From: an uncultured Anaerolineaceae bacterium
Lineage (GTDB): Bacteria > Chloroflexota > Anaerolineae > Anaerolineales > Anaerolineaceae
Direction of reading: 5' to 3'
NCBI GenBank assembly: GCA_927443345.1
Contig: CAKMKJ010000005.1
Span: 1 to 64,000 of the forward strand
Length of the DNA stretch: 64,000 nucleotides
Position 1 is the stretch's first letter. Each line of letters starts with the position of its first letter. Below the pieces are notes generated by a model, which was given only the letters and a program-made list of their open reading frames with translations, did no database searches and was not told where the DNA came from. Of the stretch, positions 28,106 through 37,168 are shown one piece after another. The position numbers and the translations under genes were made by a program.

Positions 28106-29683
28106 ATGGCTCAAAACAAACCTGAATCAGAGAGTGGTCACGAAGTTTTCAATACCAAGCTAAAAGGGCTTCGTAACCAATCTAAATTAGGTGGTGGGGA
28201 AAAAAGGATCGAAGCGCAGCACGGCAAAGGCAAGATGACAGCCCGTGAACGCATCGATGCCCTGATGGATGAAGGCAGTTTTCAAGAGATCAATGGGTTA
28301 ATGACCAGCCGCCATACCGACTTTGGCCTCGACAAAGACAAAGTGCCCGGTGACGGCATCGTGGCAGGGTTCGGCAAGATTAATGGCCGACGTGTCTGTG
28401 TTTATGCCCAGGATTTCACCATCATGGGTGGTTCATTCGGCGAAGTGGCCGGACAAAAAGTTTGCCGCATCATGGATCTCGCCATGGATGCAGGGGTTCC
28501 GGTCATTGGTCTCAATGATGGCGGCGGTGCCCGCATTCAAGAAGGCATCTTCAGCCTTTACGCGTATGGTGAAGTTTTCTATCGCAATACCCTGGCTTCA
28601 GGTGTTGTTCCCCAGATTTCTGTCATCCTGGGACCCTGCGCCGGTGGAGCTGTTTACTCTCCTGCTTTAACTGACTTCATCGTGATGACCAAAGGCATCA
28701 GCAATATGTTCATCACTGGCCCTGAAGTCATCAAGACCGTTACCCACGAAGAAGTGGATACAGAAACGCTTGGCGGCGCCATGGCACATGCAGCCACCAG
28801 TGGTGTTGCCCATTTTGCTGTCGAAAATGAAAAAGAAGCTTTACAGACAGTCCGTGATTTATTAGATTATCTTCCTGCAAACAACAAAGAATCAGCCCCC
28901 ATGGCCGAAATTACTGACGATCCCTGGCGCATGGATAAGGATTTGGATACCCTGGTACCTTCCAATCCCTCCGAAGGCTACGACATGAAGGAAATCATTA
29001 CCCGCGTCTGCGACCAGGGTTCCTTTATGGAAATCATGAGCAATTTTGCACAGAACAGCATCATCGGTTTTGCCCGCCTGCACGGTCAATCTGTGGGTAT
29101 CGTTGCCCAACAACCGCTCTTCATGGCTGGCGCTATTGATATCGATGCGGCTGACAAGATGGCTCGTTTTGTGCGCTTCTGCGATGCTTTCAATGTGCCC
29201 ATCGTGACCTTCTCTGATTCACCCGGTTTCTTGCCCGGTGTTTCACAAGAGCACAACGGCATTATCCGTCACGGTGCCAAAATCGTCTACGCATTCTCCG
29301 AAGCCTCGGTTCCAAAACTCACTGTGGTCACCCGCAAGGGCTATGGCGGTGCTTACATCGTCATGAGCAGCAAGCACATTCATTCTGATATGGTGTTTGC
29401 CTGGCCTGGTGCTGAAATCGCCGTGATGGGTGCTGAAGGTGCAGTTGCCATTCTTTATCGCAAAGAAATTGCCGAAAAAGCTGACCCCGCTGAGGCACGC
29501 AAACAACTTGTTGCTGAGTTCCGTGAAAAATTCTCCAATCCTTACATTGCTGCCGGTGCCGGTTTTGTCGATGATGTGATCTTCCCGCATGAGACCCGCC
29601 CGCGCTTGATTGCAGCCCTTGAACTCTTAAGAGACAAACAAACCCAGATGCCAGCCAAGAAACACGGCTGCATGCCTCTCTAG
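28106..29683 (+). CDS. Acyl-CoA carboxylase/decarboxylase carboxyltransferase subunit (MmdA-like)
   Basis: KMTARERIDALMDEGSF, GGARIQEG, GPCAGGAVYSPALTDF, SPGFLPGVSQEHNGIIRHGAKI; ATG 28106 has GGAGG RBS. Confidence 0.93.
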   Translation: MAQNKPESESGHEVFNTKLKGLRNQSKLGGGEKRIEAQHGKGKMTARERIDALMDEGSFQEINGLMTSRHTDFGLDKDKVPGDGIVAGFGKINGRRVCVYAQDFTIMGGSFGEVAGQKVCRIMDLAMDAGVPVIGLNDGGGARIQEGIFSLYAYGEVFYRNTLASGVVPQISVILGPCAGGAVYSPALTDFIVMTKGISNMFITGPEVIKTVTHEEVDTETLGGAMAHAATSGVAHFAVENEKEALQTVRDLLDYLPANNKESAPMAEITDDPWRMDKDLDTLVPSNPSEGYDMKEIITRVCDQGSFMEIMSNFAQNSIIGFARLHGQSVGIVAQQPLFMAGAIDIDAADKMARFVRFCDAFNVPIVTFSDSPGFLPGVSQEHNGIIRHGAKIVYAFSEASVPKLTVVTRKGYGGAYIVMSSKHIHSDMVFAWPGAEIAVMGAEGAVAILYRKEIAEKADPAEARKQLVAEFREKFSNPYIAAGAGFVDDVIFPHETRPRLIAALELLRDKQTQMPAKKHGCMPL

Positions 29684-29710
29684 ACCTGATCCAATTAGGA
29701 GAAATTTCAA

Positions 29711-30022
29711 ATGGATAATAGTTTTCAATCAGGTCTAATGGTTAGCGTAATCGGATTGCTAGTCACTTTTTCATCTCTGGGCATTTTTATCGGTTTGATC
29801 GTGCTTCTTCAGAAGCTTTTCCCACCCAAAAAAGATGCCAAACTATCCGTGGTTGAACACCCCGTTGCTCAAATCACAGAAGTTACCAACGAAAGTGATA
29901 ATTCCGATGAGGCTCTGGTTGCCGTGCTTGCTGCTGCAGCATACTTGCGCTCTCGACGATCCGGCCAATTGGGATCTGCATTAATGGCTGGACCCGGTCC
30001 ATATCGAACATCTCGAAATTAA
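29711..30022 (+). CDS. OadG-like gamma/delta subunit of Na+-translocating decarboxylase
   Basis: Short single-TM protein, GLLVTFSSLGIFIGLIVLLQKLFP, Ala-rich segment; position between MmdA-like and BCCP genes. Confidence 0.75.
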   Translation: MDNSFQSGLMVSVIGLLVTFSSLGIFIGLIVLLQKLFPPKKDAKLSVVEHPVAQITEVTNESDNSDEALVAVLAAAAYLRSRRSGQLGSALMAGPGPYRTSRN

Positions 30023-30045
30023 CCTGCACTACAGGAGTCTGAATA

Positions 30046-30495
30046 ATGAGCAAAAAACTTCAAATTTCACTTAATGGCAAATCTTATGACGTTGAGGTCA
30101 ACGATATTTCTGGAACCACAATGAATTTGAGCGTCAATGGCAAGGCATACGATGTTGAGATCGAAGACTCTGGCGCTCCCATGCCCCAAACTTCTGGTCA
30201 AAATATTCAACCGGCTGTCAAAGTCGCTGCACCCAAAGCTTCACAAACAGCAGCCCCGGCAGTAGTGATTGCCGCAGCCTCAAATGATGTGATCATTTCA
30301 CCCATGCCGGGTGTGATCATGGATATTGCCGTAAAACCAGGCGACAAAGTGGAAGTCAAACAACCCATTTGTGCACTGGAAGCCATGAAAATGAAAAACA
30401 TCATCCGCTCAAACCGCGAAGGTGTAGTGGCCAGCGTTGAAGTATCCGAAGGACAACGTGTGCCTTACGGTGCTGTAATCATCCGGTTCGCCTGA
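30046..30495 (+). CDS. Biotin carboxyl carrier protein subunit
   Basis: SPMPGVIMDIAVKPGDKVEVKQPICALEAMKMKNIIRS biotinyl motif. Confidence 0.95.
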   Translation: MSKKLQISLNGKSYDVEVNDISGTTMNLSVNGKAYDVEIEDSGAPMPQTSGQNIQPAVKVAAPKASQTAAPAVVIAAASNDVIISPMPGVIMDIAVKPGDKVEVKQPICALEAMKMKNIIRSNREGVVASVEVSEGQRVPYGAVIIRFA

Positions 30496-30502
30496 GGCTG
30501 AT

Positions 30503-31627
30503 ATGGAATTTTCAAAATTACTGATCCTGTTAGACGCCTTCAAAATGCTGCAATGGCAAAACATTCTCATGATTGTCATTGGTGGTGTGTTGATCATGCT
30601 GGCTATCAAGAAAGAATATGAACCATCACTTTTGCTGCCCATTGGGTTTGGAGCCATTCTCTGCAACCTGCCCCTCACCGGCGCTACTGAAGCTGGCGGC
30701 TGGTTAAAAACCCTTTATGAAGCGGGTATTGCCACCGAGTTGTTCCCGCTCTTCGTTTTCATAGCGATTGGCGCCATGACGGATTTCGGTCCGCTGCTGG
30801 AGAACCCCAAAATGGCCTTGCTGGGCGCTGCCGGTCAATTTGGCATCTTCACCACCCTGCTGCTGGCACAGGCACTCGGATTCACGCTCAATGAAGCCGC
30901 TTCTATTGGCATCATCGGTGCAATTGACGGCCCGACTGCCATCTATGTGTCATCAAAATTAGCACCCCATCTGCTGGGCCCGATCACAGTATGTGCCTAC
31001 AGCTACATGTCACTGGTTCCCATCATTCAACCCCCGGTTATGAGACTGCTGACGACTCATGCAGAAAAAACCACACGCATGCCCTACTCAGTCAAAGAAG
31101 TTTCCAAGACAGTCAGAATTCTCTTCCCGATCTGTGTAACTGTGGTGGTTTCTTTAATCGCCCCCAAGGCATCACCTTTGATCGCATCATTGATGTTTGG
31201 CAATCTGATCCGCGAGAGTGGTGTTGTTGAACGTTTGAATGACTCTGCACAAAACGAATTGGCTAATCTGACCACACTCTTCCTCGGCTTGGTCATCGGC
31301 TCAACCATGGAAGGTGTTGCTTTCATCAAATCAACGACATTGTTGATCCTTGGCATGGGTCTGCTCGCCTTTGTGTTGGATACTTTCGGCGGCGTCATGT
31401 TGGGCAAATTGATGTATGTTCTGTCAGGCAAGAAATTTAATCCATTGATCGGCGCAGCCGGCATCAGCGCCTTCCCGATGTCTGCACGCATTGTGCAAAA
31501 ATTCGGGCAGGAATATGATTCTGAAAACCATCTGCTCATGCACGCCATGGGTGCAAATGCTGCAGGTCAATTAGGAAGCGTGATCGCCGGCGGTGTTGTG
31601 CTGGCAGTAATCGCTGGTGTTATGTAG
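30503..31627 (+). CDS. Na+-translocating decarboxylase beta subunit (OadB/MmdB/GcdB family)
   Basis: EPSLLLPIGFGAILCNLP, FIAIGAMTDFGPLLENPKMALLGAAGQFGIF, AIDGPTAIYVSSKLAPHLLG, HAMGANAAGQLGSVIAGGV. Confidence 0.95.
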   Translation: MEFSKLLILLDAFKMLQWQNILMIVIGGVLIMLAIKKEYEPSLLLPIGFGAILCNLPLTGATEAGGWLKTLYEAGIATELFPLFVFIAIGAMTDFGPLLENPKMALLGAAGQFGIFTTLLLAQALGFTLNEAASIGIIGAIDGPTAIYVSSKLAPHLLGPITVCAYSYMSLVPIIQPPVMRLLTTHAEKTTRMPYSVKEVSKTVRILFPICVTVVVSLIAPKASPLIASLMFGNLIRESGVVERLNDSAQNELANLTTLFLGLVIGSTMEGVAFIKSTTLLILGMGLLAFVLDTFGGVMLGKLMYVLSGKKFNPLIGAAGISAFPMSARIVQKFGQEYDSENHLLMHAMGANAAGQLGSVIAGGVVLAVIAGVM

Positions 31628-31663
31628 GTTCTTCCATCTGGAGGATTCTCCAGGTGTTATAGA

Positions 31664-32572
31664 ATGTCGGATAAATCAAAAGGAGAAAAAATGAAACTTC
31701 TTGACCTTACCATCCCGTTAGGAATTGGAACACCGGCTTGGCCGACCTATGAACCTTTACAAGTAAAATATTTCAAGCGCTTGGCACCTAATGGAGCAAA
31801 CGGACAGATTTTGACCCACTCTAATCACTTGGGCACCCATCTGGATGGAGAAATTCATTTCTACACCCCGGGTCGTGATATGGCACAACTGCCCCTCGAT
31901 TACCTGGTACACGATGCCGCCGTGGTTGACTTAAGCGATGTCTGCGGTGATTATGATGTGTACACCAGTAAAATGATCACTGACCGCGTGGAAGTCAAAG
32001 AAGGCGACATTCTGGTCATCCACACCGGCTACCATCACTTTGGCTGGGATCAGCCCACCGCTGATGAGATACGCTACATGGTCAAACACCCTGGCCCCGA
32101 TCAAGAATTTGCCGATTGGGCCAAGAAGATGAAACTGCGCTGGATCGCTGTTGACTGCGGTTCTGCAGATCATCCCATGAACACCATCCTGCGCACGTGG
32201 ATGCCTCGCCAGGCCAAACAGGCTGATTACGTCTTTAAGAAGAAGTTTGGCAAAACACTTGAAGAATACTTCACTGATGAAAAATATCAATTAATGCACA
32301 TCGATCTCTTCCCACAACAAATCATCCACGCTGAATGCTTCGGCGGCATGATTGACCTGGTTTTGAACCGCCGCCTACAGGTTGGTTTCTTCCCCTGGCG
32401 TTTTGTTGATGGTGAAGCCTCCATCGGCCGCGCCGTGGCATTCCTAGATGACAAGGATTATGACGAAGTAATGAAAAAAGCCGAAGGCATGCCCAAAACC
32501 AAATTTGGTGATGTTTATAATCTCAAGCATGTCGAAAGCCTCAATAAATTGACCAATGCCAATATGGCATAG
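31664..32572 (+). CDS. Cyclase family protein (kynurenine formamidase-like metal hydrolase); start probably 31691
   Basis: LLDLTIPLGIGTPAWP, HSNHLGTHLDGEIHF metal motif. Confidence 0.85.
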   Translation: MSDKSKGEKMKLLDLTIPLGIGTPAWPTYEPLQVKYFKRLAPNGANGQILTHSNHLGTHLDGEIHFYTPGRDMAQLPLDYLVHDAAVVDLSDVCGDYDVYTSKMITDRVEVKEGDILVIHTGYHHFGWDQPTADEIRYMVKHPGPDQEFADWAKKMKLRWIAVDCGSADHPMNTILRTWMPRQAKQADYVFKKKFGKTLEEYFTDEKYQLMHIDLFPQQIIHAECFGGMIDLVLNRRLQVGFFPWRFVDGEASIGRAVAFLDDKDYDEVMKKAEGMPKTKFGDVYNLKHVESLNKLTNANMA

Positions 32573-32607
32573 TTAATAAAAATAATTATCCGTAATAAGG
32601 AGACAAA

Positions 32608-33336
32608 ATGAAATTCGATCTACCAGAACAGGTATCACAAGAAAAGATTGAAATTGACGTCCGTGAAATTGAGGCCATGCTGCAAGGTCCTGCCATGAAG
32701 CTGCCTCCCTTTGGTGACGCCACGGTTAAACTCAAAGACGGCCGCACCCTATATATTCGAGAAGCCCGCCGCGATGAAGCACCCAAAATGATGGAATACA
32801 TGGAACGAATCATGAAAGTCGATCACGACTTCTATGATATCGTTGGCGCACGCGTCTATTCTGAAATCCTTGGATGGTACCGCCACCGTCTCAAAGACCC
32901 CTATACCCTGGTGGGTTTGATTGACGGCGTTTGGGCTGGTTTCGCCAATGGCCGTGTGATGAACGAGAAAGTTAACATCAGCCTGCATACCGTTGCTCTC
33001 GATCGCGGCGGACGCATTGGCGCAGTCATGTATTACGCCAAAGCTTACTACGCTTTCGAAATGATCAAGAACACCGAATGGTGGGCGACTTACGAATCAT
33101 ACAATGGTTGGAGCCGCTGGGGTCTCGGTATGGCTCAGCCTTCTTACCCCTGGCCAGAAGTGCAGCATGAACTTGGCGGCGCCCGTGTTTACTACGTCAC
33201 CAAGTCCTACTGGGATCAACTGATCAAAGATTACGTCAAACAGATGGCCGGCGGCGCTGAGTTAGATTTCAATGTGCCCGATTCCGTCCGTAAAGCCAAC
33301 GAGAACTTCACCGTTCCCGAAGGTGTCAACGTCTAG
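32608..33336 (+). CDS. Conserved hypothetical protein, GNAT-acetyltransferase-like
   Basis: LYIREARRDEAPKMMEYMERIM ... LVGLIDGVWAGFANGRV; weak similarity by eye only. Confidence 0.5.
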   Translation: MKFDLPEQVSQEKIEIDVREIEAMLQGPAMKLPPFGDATVKLKDGRTLYIREARRDEAPKMMEYMERIMKVDHDFYDIVGARVYSEILGWYRHRLKDPYTLVGLIDGVWAGFANGRVMNEKVNISLHTVALDRGGRIGAVMYYAKAYYAFEMIKNTEWWATYESYNGWSRWGLGMAQPSYPWPEVQHELGGARVYYVTKSYWDQLIKDYVKQMAGGAELDFNVPDSVRKANENFTVPEGVNV

Positions 33337-33362
33337 TTTCTACAGTTTTTCAGAGTAAGTGC

Positions 33363-33437
33363 AACCTTGACAAGGCCGCGGTTTTCGCGCCCCCGAGCTG
33401 CATTGCAGCGAGAGGGATACCTTGTCAAGGTTTTTTT
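33363..33437 (+). terminator. Terminator-like hairpin with extended loop
   Basis: AACCTTGACAAGG (33363-33375) ... CCTTGTCAAGGTT (33420-33432) followed by T-run; same arms as the hairpin at 41845. Confidence 0.7.
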
Positions 33438-33476
33438 ATCCAGAAACCGGGTTTTTTATCTCCGGTTCCCATCTTT

Positions 33477-33865
33477 GGTGGCGTCAATGCCCCATTAATC
33501 CAACTCGGCAATTAATCACCTGACATGGGGCGTTGACCCACCATCCCCCAATTAAATTATTACTTTTAAGAACATCGAGAATCTGGTTCAGCACAAATTC
33601 CCGGTATCTTTCCCTCGTCCGGTGGCGTCAACGCTCCATAAACCTATTTCGCCAATTAATCATCTGTCATGGGGCGTTGACCCACCATCCCCCAATTAAA
33701 TTATTACTCTTAAGAACATCGAGAATCTGGTTCAGCACAAATTCCAGGTGTCTTTCCCTCGTAGGGTGGCGTCAACGCTCCATAAACCTATTTAGCCAAT
33801 TAGTCATGTGACATGGGGCGTTGACCCACCATCCCCCAAATCTAGTATTGCTTTTGAGAACACCC
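33477..33865. repeat. 144-bp tandem repeat, about 2.7 copies, each containing an imperfect hairpin
   Basis: GGTGGCGTCAA at 33477, 33621, 33765 and TG(A/T)CATGGGGCGTTGACCCA at 33521, 33665, 33809: exact 144-bp spacing. Confidence 0.92.
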
Positions 33866-33920
33866 GGTATAAGGTTTTTTCGATTTTCGCTGTCTGGGGG
33901 TGATCTTTAACTTTATACTC

Positions 33921-33998
33921 TTGGACTAATAAATCAATAACCAAAATTAACCAACCGTCCCTCTCCATCGTGATGGAGAGGGACTACAGGGTGAGGCC
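33921..33998 (+). repeat. Dispersed repeat copy A with palindrome CCCTCTCCATCGTGATGGAGAGGG
   Basis: TTGGACTAATAAA...CCCTCTCCATCGTGATGGAGAGGGACTACAGGGTGAGGCC, matching 38123..38200. Confidence 0.9.
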
Positions 33999-34089
33999 AC
34001 CTTAAAAACAGAACTTTATACATGAAATTCGGGAATTATTCCCGGTGTTTGGGGATTGAACTTTATATTAATTGTCTCACTCTGATTCA

Positions 34090-34959
34090 TCATTGCTCAA
34101 TACTCTGCAACGCCGCCCCAACCCCCACGCAAGTATCCACCCCTGAAGAATGCCCAAAATTGATCAGATGCTCTATCGTCAGGTTACTTATTACGCCATC
34201 TGATACCAACAATGAATCAATCACCTCAAGAAAAAGAGACTCAGACCAGCCCAGACAGGCAGCTTCAATACGGTTGGCAGAGATTTTGGTGGTGCTTCCA
34301 AATGCCATTGTTGTTAAAGATTGCCCCAACGCGCGGATGAACGCGCTGGCCTGGTCCGCTCTGGCAAAATAGAGTAAAAATCCGCTGAGCCAGTCATCAC
34401 CGGAGGGGGTCAATCCGCCGCCGCGCCCTAAAATGGAGCGTCCCGCCTGAAGCGCTCCTTCAAGGTCGCTCTTTCTTACACAGGCCAAAAAACGATCGGT
34501 CATGTCACGGATGATCGAAGCTTCAGACCCGGGCTTCACATCGGCTGGCTTTGCCAAATAGAGCCAGCCTTTGTCGGGGTCAAGCGCAAGCATACGCTGC
34601 AAGAGCGCACCCATGCGGCTGGATTGGTCAGGAAAAGTGGTTTCAATTGTTGGAGCCTTTTCTGGCTGCCAGAGCGTGGCTTCACTGGTGTCTATACGTA
34701 TATTATTCTGAAAGGTCAGCATGCCCTGCGAATAGACCCAATCGTCACCGGGCGTGAAAGGGTTAAACTGCCCAGGCATAATATAAACCTGAATATTATA
34801 AGGACTGCGGTAATCAGCATCAGTGACAAACAGGATGCGCTCGCCAGTAATTAGAAAGACCCCCCGCGAAGTGATGCCCATGACCTTGCCTGAACACCCT
34901 TCTGTGAGGGAATTAGCGGCCAATCCGCCTAACTGAAGCGCAATCATCGTGGGTTTCAT
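34090..34959 (-). CDS. DUF2877/AllH-like protein
   Basis: GRGGGLTPSGDDWLSGFLLYFA motif. Confidence 0.75.
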   Translation of the reverse strand: MKPTMIALQLGGLAANSLTEGCSGKVMGITSRGVFLITGERILFVTDADYRSPYNIQVYIMPGQFNPFTPGDDWVYSQGMLTFQNNIRIDTSEATLWQPEKAPTIETTFPDQSSRMGALLQRMLALDPDKGWLYLAKPADVKPGSEASIIRDMTDRFLACVRKSDLEGALQAGRSILGRGGGLTPSGDDWLSGFLLYFARADQASAFIRALGQSLTTMAFGSTTKISANRIEAACLGWSESLFLEVIDSLLVSDGVISNLTIEHLINFGHSSGVDTCVGVGAALQSIEQ

Positions 34960-35784
34960 TTAGCCACTGTAATCGAGAAAAACAGCCATGTTGCCAAGCA
35001 CACCCCAAGAGTTTAAGAAAGTCTCAATTTGCACGTCTGCATAACGGCCATTGTTGTTATAACGGACGGTATCGCCGTTGTAGCCGGTAAGCACCACCAC
35101 ATGTTCATAAGGCGCAACAATCGAGATCACACCCTGCTTGTCAACATACGCCACCGGTTCGCTGTATTCCATGCGACCAATCACCCACACGATGACGGGA
35201 TTGGATTGGGCAAGCTGCGCTTTAATCTGGTCAAAGGTGTAGTCCTTGCCGCCCTCAGCAGGAAGGCCGAATTTCTTGAGCGTATCGACCACAGGCGCAG
35301 CGTGGACGCCGTAAGCATAAGGCGGAATCTGCCCCCATGGGCCATTAACATCACCCACAAATCCGAGATCCGGGTTATCCGATTTGGGAAGCGACATTTG
35401 AAAATCGTATTCAGTGATGGTGACGCCATAAAAAGCCGCCAGATCAACGGCCACACTGGTTTCACAACCAATGCTGTAAAACTGCTTATGGCCGACAAAA
35501 CCTTTGATATAAGTTTCATCAGGGATAACCAGCGCTGTGGCGATTGGTGGGGATAATGTGGCCGTAGGTGGGATGATGGTTGGGGTTGGACGGGCAGTTT
35601 CAGTGGCGCTGTAAATGGCGTGCATAGTCTGGGTGACACTCAGCGCAACGTCCAGAGTTGGGGTTAATGAGGTCTGGGGTAAATTCAGCGCTTTGGATTT
35701 GTTGATCGAACCGAACCCTGCCAACACCAACAGCACCCCCACAATACTGATAAAAAGTAAATTTATTGTTCGCTTTTGTTTCAT
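34960..35784 (-). CDS. Secreted C39-like cysteine peptidase family protein
   Basis: Start at M46 of the listed ORF (MKQKRTINLLFISIVGVLLVLAGF); KQFYSIGCETSVAVDLAAFYG, YEHVVVLTGYNGDTVRYNN. Confidence 0.8.
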   Translation of the reverse strand: MKQKRTINLLFISIVGVLLVLAGFGSINKSKALNLPQTSLTPTLDVALSVTQTMHAIYSATETARPTPTIIPPTATLSPPIATALVIPDETYIKGFVGHKQFYSIGCETSVAVDLAAFYGVTITEYDFQMSLPKSDNPDLGFVGDVNGPWGQIPPYAYGVHAAPVVDTLKKFGLPAEGGKDYTFDQIKAQLAQSNPVIVWVIGRMEYSEPVAYVDKQGVISIVAPYEHVVVLTGYNGDTVRYNNNGRYADVQIETFLNSWGVLGNMAVFLDYSG

Positions 35785-35847
35785 CTTATAAAGCTCCAAA
35801 AAGGGGCAAGTTGGGTAATCATACCCGATGATGAAAAGATTTGCCAA

Positions 35848-35880
35848 TAAAAAAATACACTCCCTTTTCAGAGAGTGTAT
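35848..35880 (-). terminator. Terminator downstream of tRNA-Phe
   Basis: Minus strand ATACACTCTCTGAAAAGGGAGTGTATTTTTTTA. Confidence 0.7.
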
Positions 35881-35884
35881 TAGG

Positions 35885-35957
35885 TGCCGAGAACCAGGAT
35901 CGGACTGGTGACCCCACAATTTTCAGTCGTGTGCTCTACCAACTGAGCTATCTCGGC
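35885..35957 (-). tRNA. tRNA-Phe (GAA)
   Basis: Minus strand GCCGAGATAGCTCAGTTGGTAGAGCACACGACTGAAAATTGTGGGGTCACCAGTCCGATCCTGGTTCTCGGCA; cloverleaf stems pair, anticodon GAA. Confidence 0.95.
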
Positions 35958-36046
35958 ATTTTTGCTGCCCACTTTAGGTCACAAAGTGTGGCTTATTTTA
36001 CCAGATTTTTTTGAAATTGTGGGGAAATTAAAGCTCTTTTATTAAC

Positions 36047-36586
36047 CTACCCAACCGACTGTTTGCTGATCTCAAAGAGACAGCATTCCCTCCCATCGAC
36101 CTGACACTCAATCTCACGCGCCGGATAGTACTTGCCCGCTCCTGCCCAGCAGGTGAGCTCCTGCACCAACCCGATGAAGGTGCTGCAATCCAGGCGTGAT
36201 CCCTCGCCTGTCAGCCCTGTAACCGCAATCCGCCAGGCGGAATCCGTGGCAGACAATTCCCCTTTAAGAAATTGATTCGTTTCGAACCATTTTAGAGCAT
36301 CGTTGAGTGCTCTTTTGATTCGAGCCTGCGCCGACAGCAGGCGAAAATCCACCTCGCGCCAGCCAAGAACATCGGCGTTCTCTCGCATCCAATAGTAGAA
36401 AGCCGCCCTGCCCGCGCGCAGCAGCAAGCCGCATGCTTCTGCCTGCCCGAACTCTTTAATGGCAGATTCGATCAATGCAGAAGAATCACCCGCTCTTTGT
36501 TGAATTGCGGTCAGGTCCTCGCCGAATATCTCGACAAGACCATTTTCGATGAATGCAGAGTTGGAGGCAACTGTTGTTGTCTTCAT
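36047..36586 (-). CDS. V4R-like (4-vinyl reductase-type) ligand-binding domain protein
   Basis: GLLLRAGRAAFYYWMRE, CSTFIGLVQELTCWAGAGKYYPAREIECQVDGRECCLFEI. Confidence 0.6.
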   Translation of the reverse strand: MKTTTVASNSAFIENGLVEIFGEDLTAIQQRAGDSSALIESAIKEFGQAEACGLLLRAGRAAFYYWMRENADVLGWREVDFRLLSAQARIKRALNDALKWFETNQFLKGELSATDSAWRIAVTGLTGEGSRLDCSTFIGLVQELTCWAGAGKYYPAREIECQVDGRECCLFEISKQSVG

Positions 36587-36607
36587 GGATGGAGTTTCCT
36601 TGTCTGA

Positions 36608-37153
36608 TTATGATTTCGTTGAATCTAATTCTTCGAGGATGGCATACAGCAGTTCAAGTAATACCGTCTTGACTGAACTTTTCTTTTTCGCAGTACAGGG
36701 CAATAATTTGATGGCAGGGTCGAGGCGCAGCGCCACGCGGATATCCTCCAGCGACCAGGCATCTGCCAGATCTTGTTTGTTAGCCACCACAATGTAAGGG
36801 GTGGGTGCGTAAGCTCTAAAAGTTTCGAGAATGCCGCGCGCCTCTCTGAAGGTTTCAGGGCGCGTGCTGTCTACCAGCACAATGAACCCGAGCATGCCTT
36901 CTGAAAGAATCTCCCACATGAAGTCAAAGCGTTTCTGCCCCGGGGTGCCGAACAAAAAGAGCACCAGGTCATTATCCACGGTGATGCGGCCAAAATCCAT
37001 GGCGACGGTGGTTGAATTTTTAACCTTCTCAGACTCGCTGGTGACCTTCTTCTCGGTGTTCACCACCTCAATCTCGCTGACCGAACGGATCAGTTCCGTC
37101 TTGCCAGCATTGAAGGGGCCAGTCACCACTATTTTTACGGTTTGAGTCTGCAT
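36608..37153 (-). CDS. Small Ras-like/MglA-type GTP-binding protein
   Basis: VTGPFNAGKTELI P-loop, FLFGTPGQKRFDFMW switch II, VVANKQDL, PCTAKK. Confidence 0.9.
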   Translation of the reverse strand: MQTQTVKIVVTGPFNAGKTELIRSVSEIEVVNTEKKVTSESEKVKNSTTVAMDFGRITVDNDLVLFLFGTPGQKRFDFMWEILSEGMLGFIVLVDSTRPETFREARGILETFRAYAPTPYIVVANKQDLADAWSLEDIRVALRLDPAIKLLPCTAKKKSSVKTVLLELLYAILEELDSTKS

Positions 37154-37168
37154 ACTGCTAATCCTTGC

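Noticed and set aside
33533-33811. ORF of 92 aa with an internal 48-aa repeat (THHPPIKLLLLRTSRIWFSTNSR...)
   Set aside because: It is the 144-bp intergenic repeat read through: 144 = 48 codons, so any open frame persists across units. No RBS or protein-like conservation was evident.
35785-35919. N-terminal extension of the C39-like peptidase ORF
   Set aside because: It runs into the tRNA-Phe region and terminator; M at 35784 begins a normal signal/TM segment.
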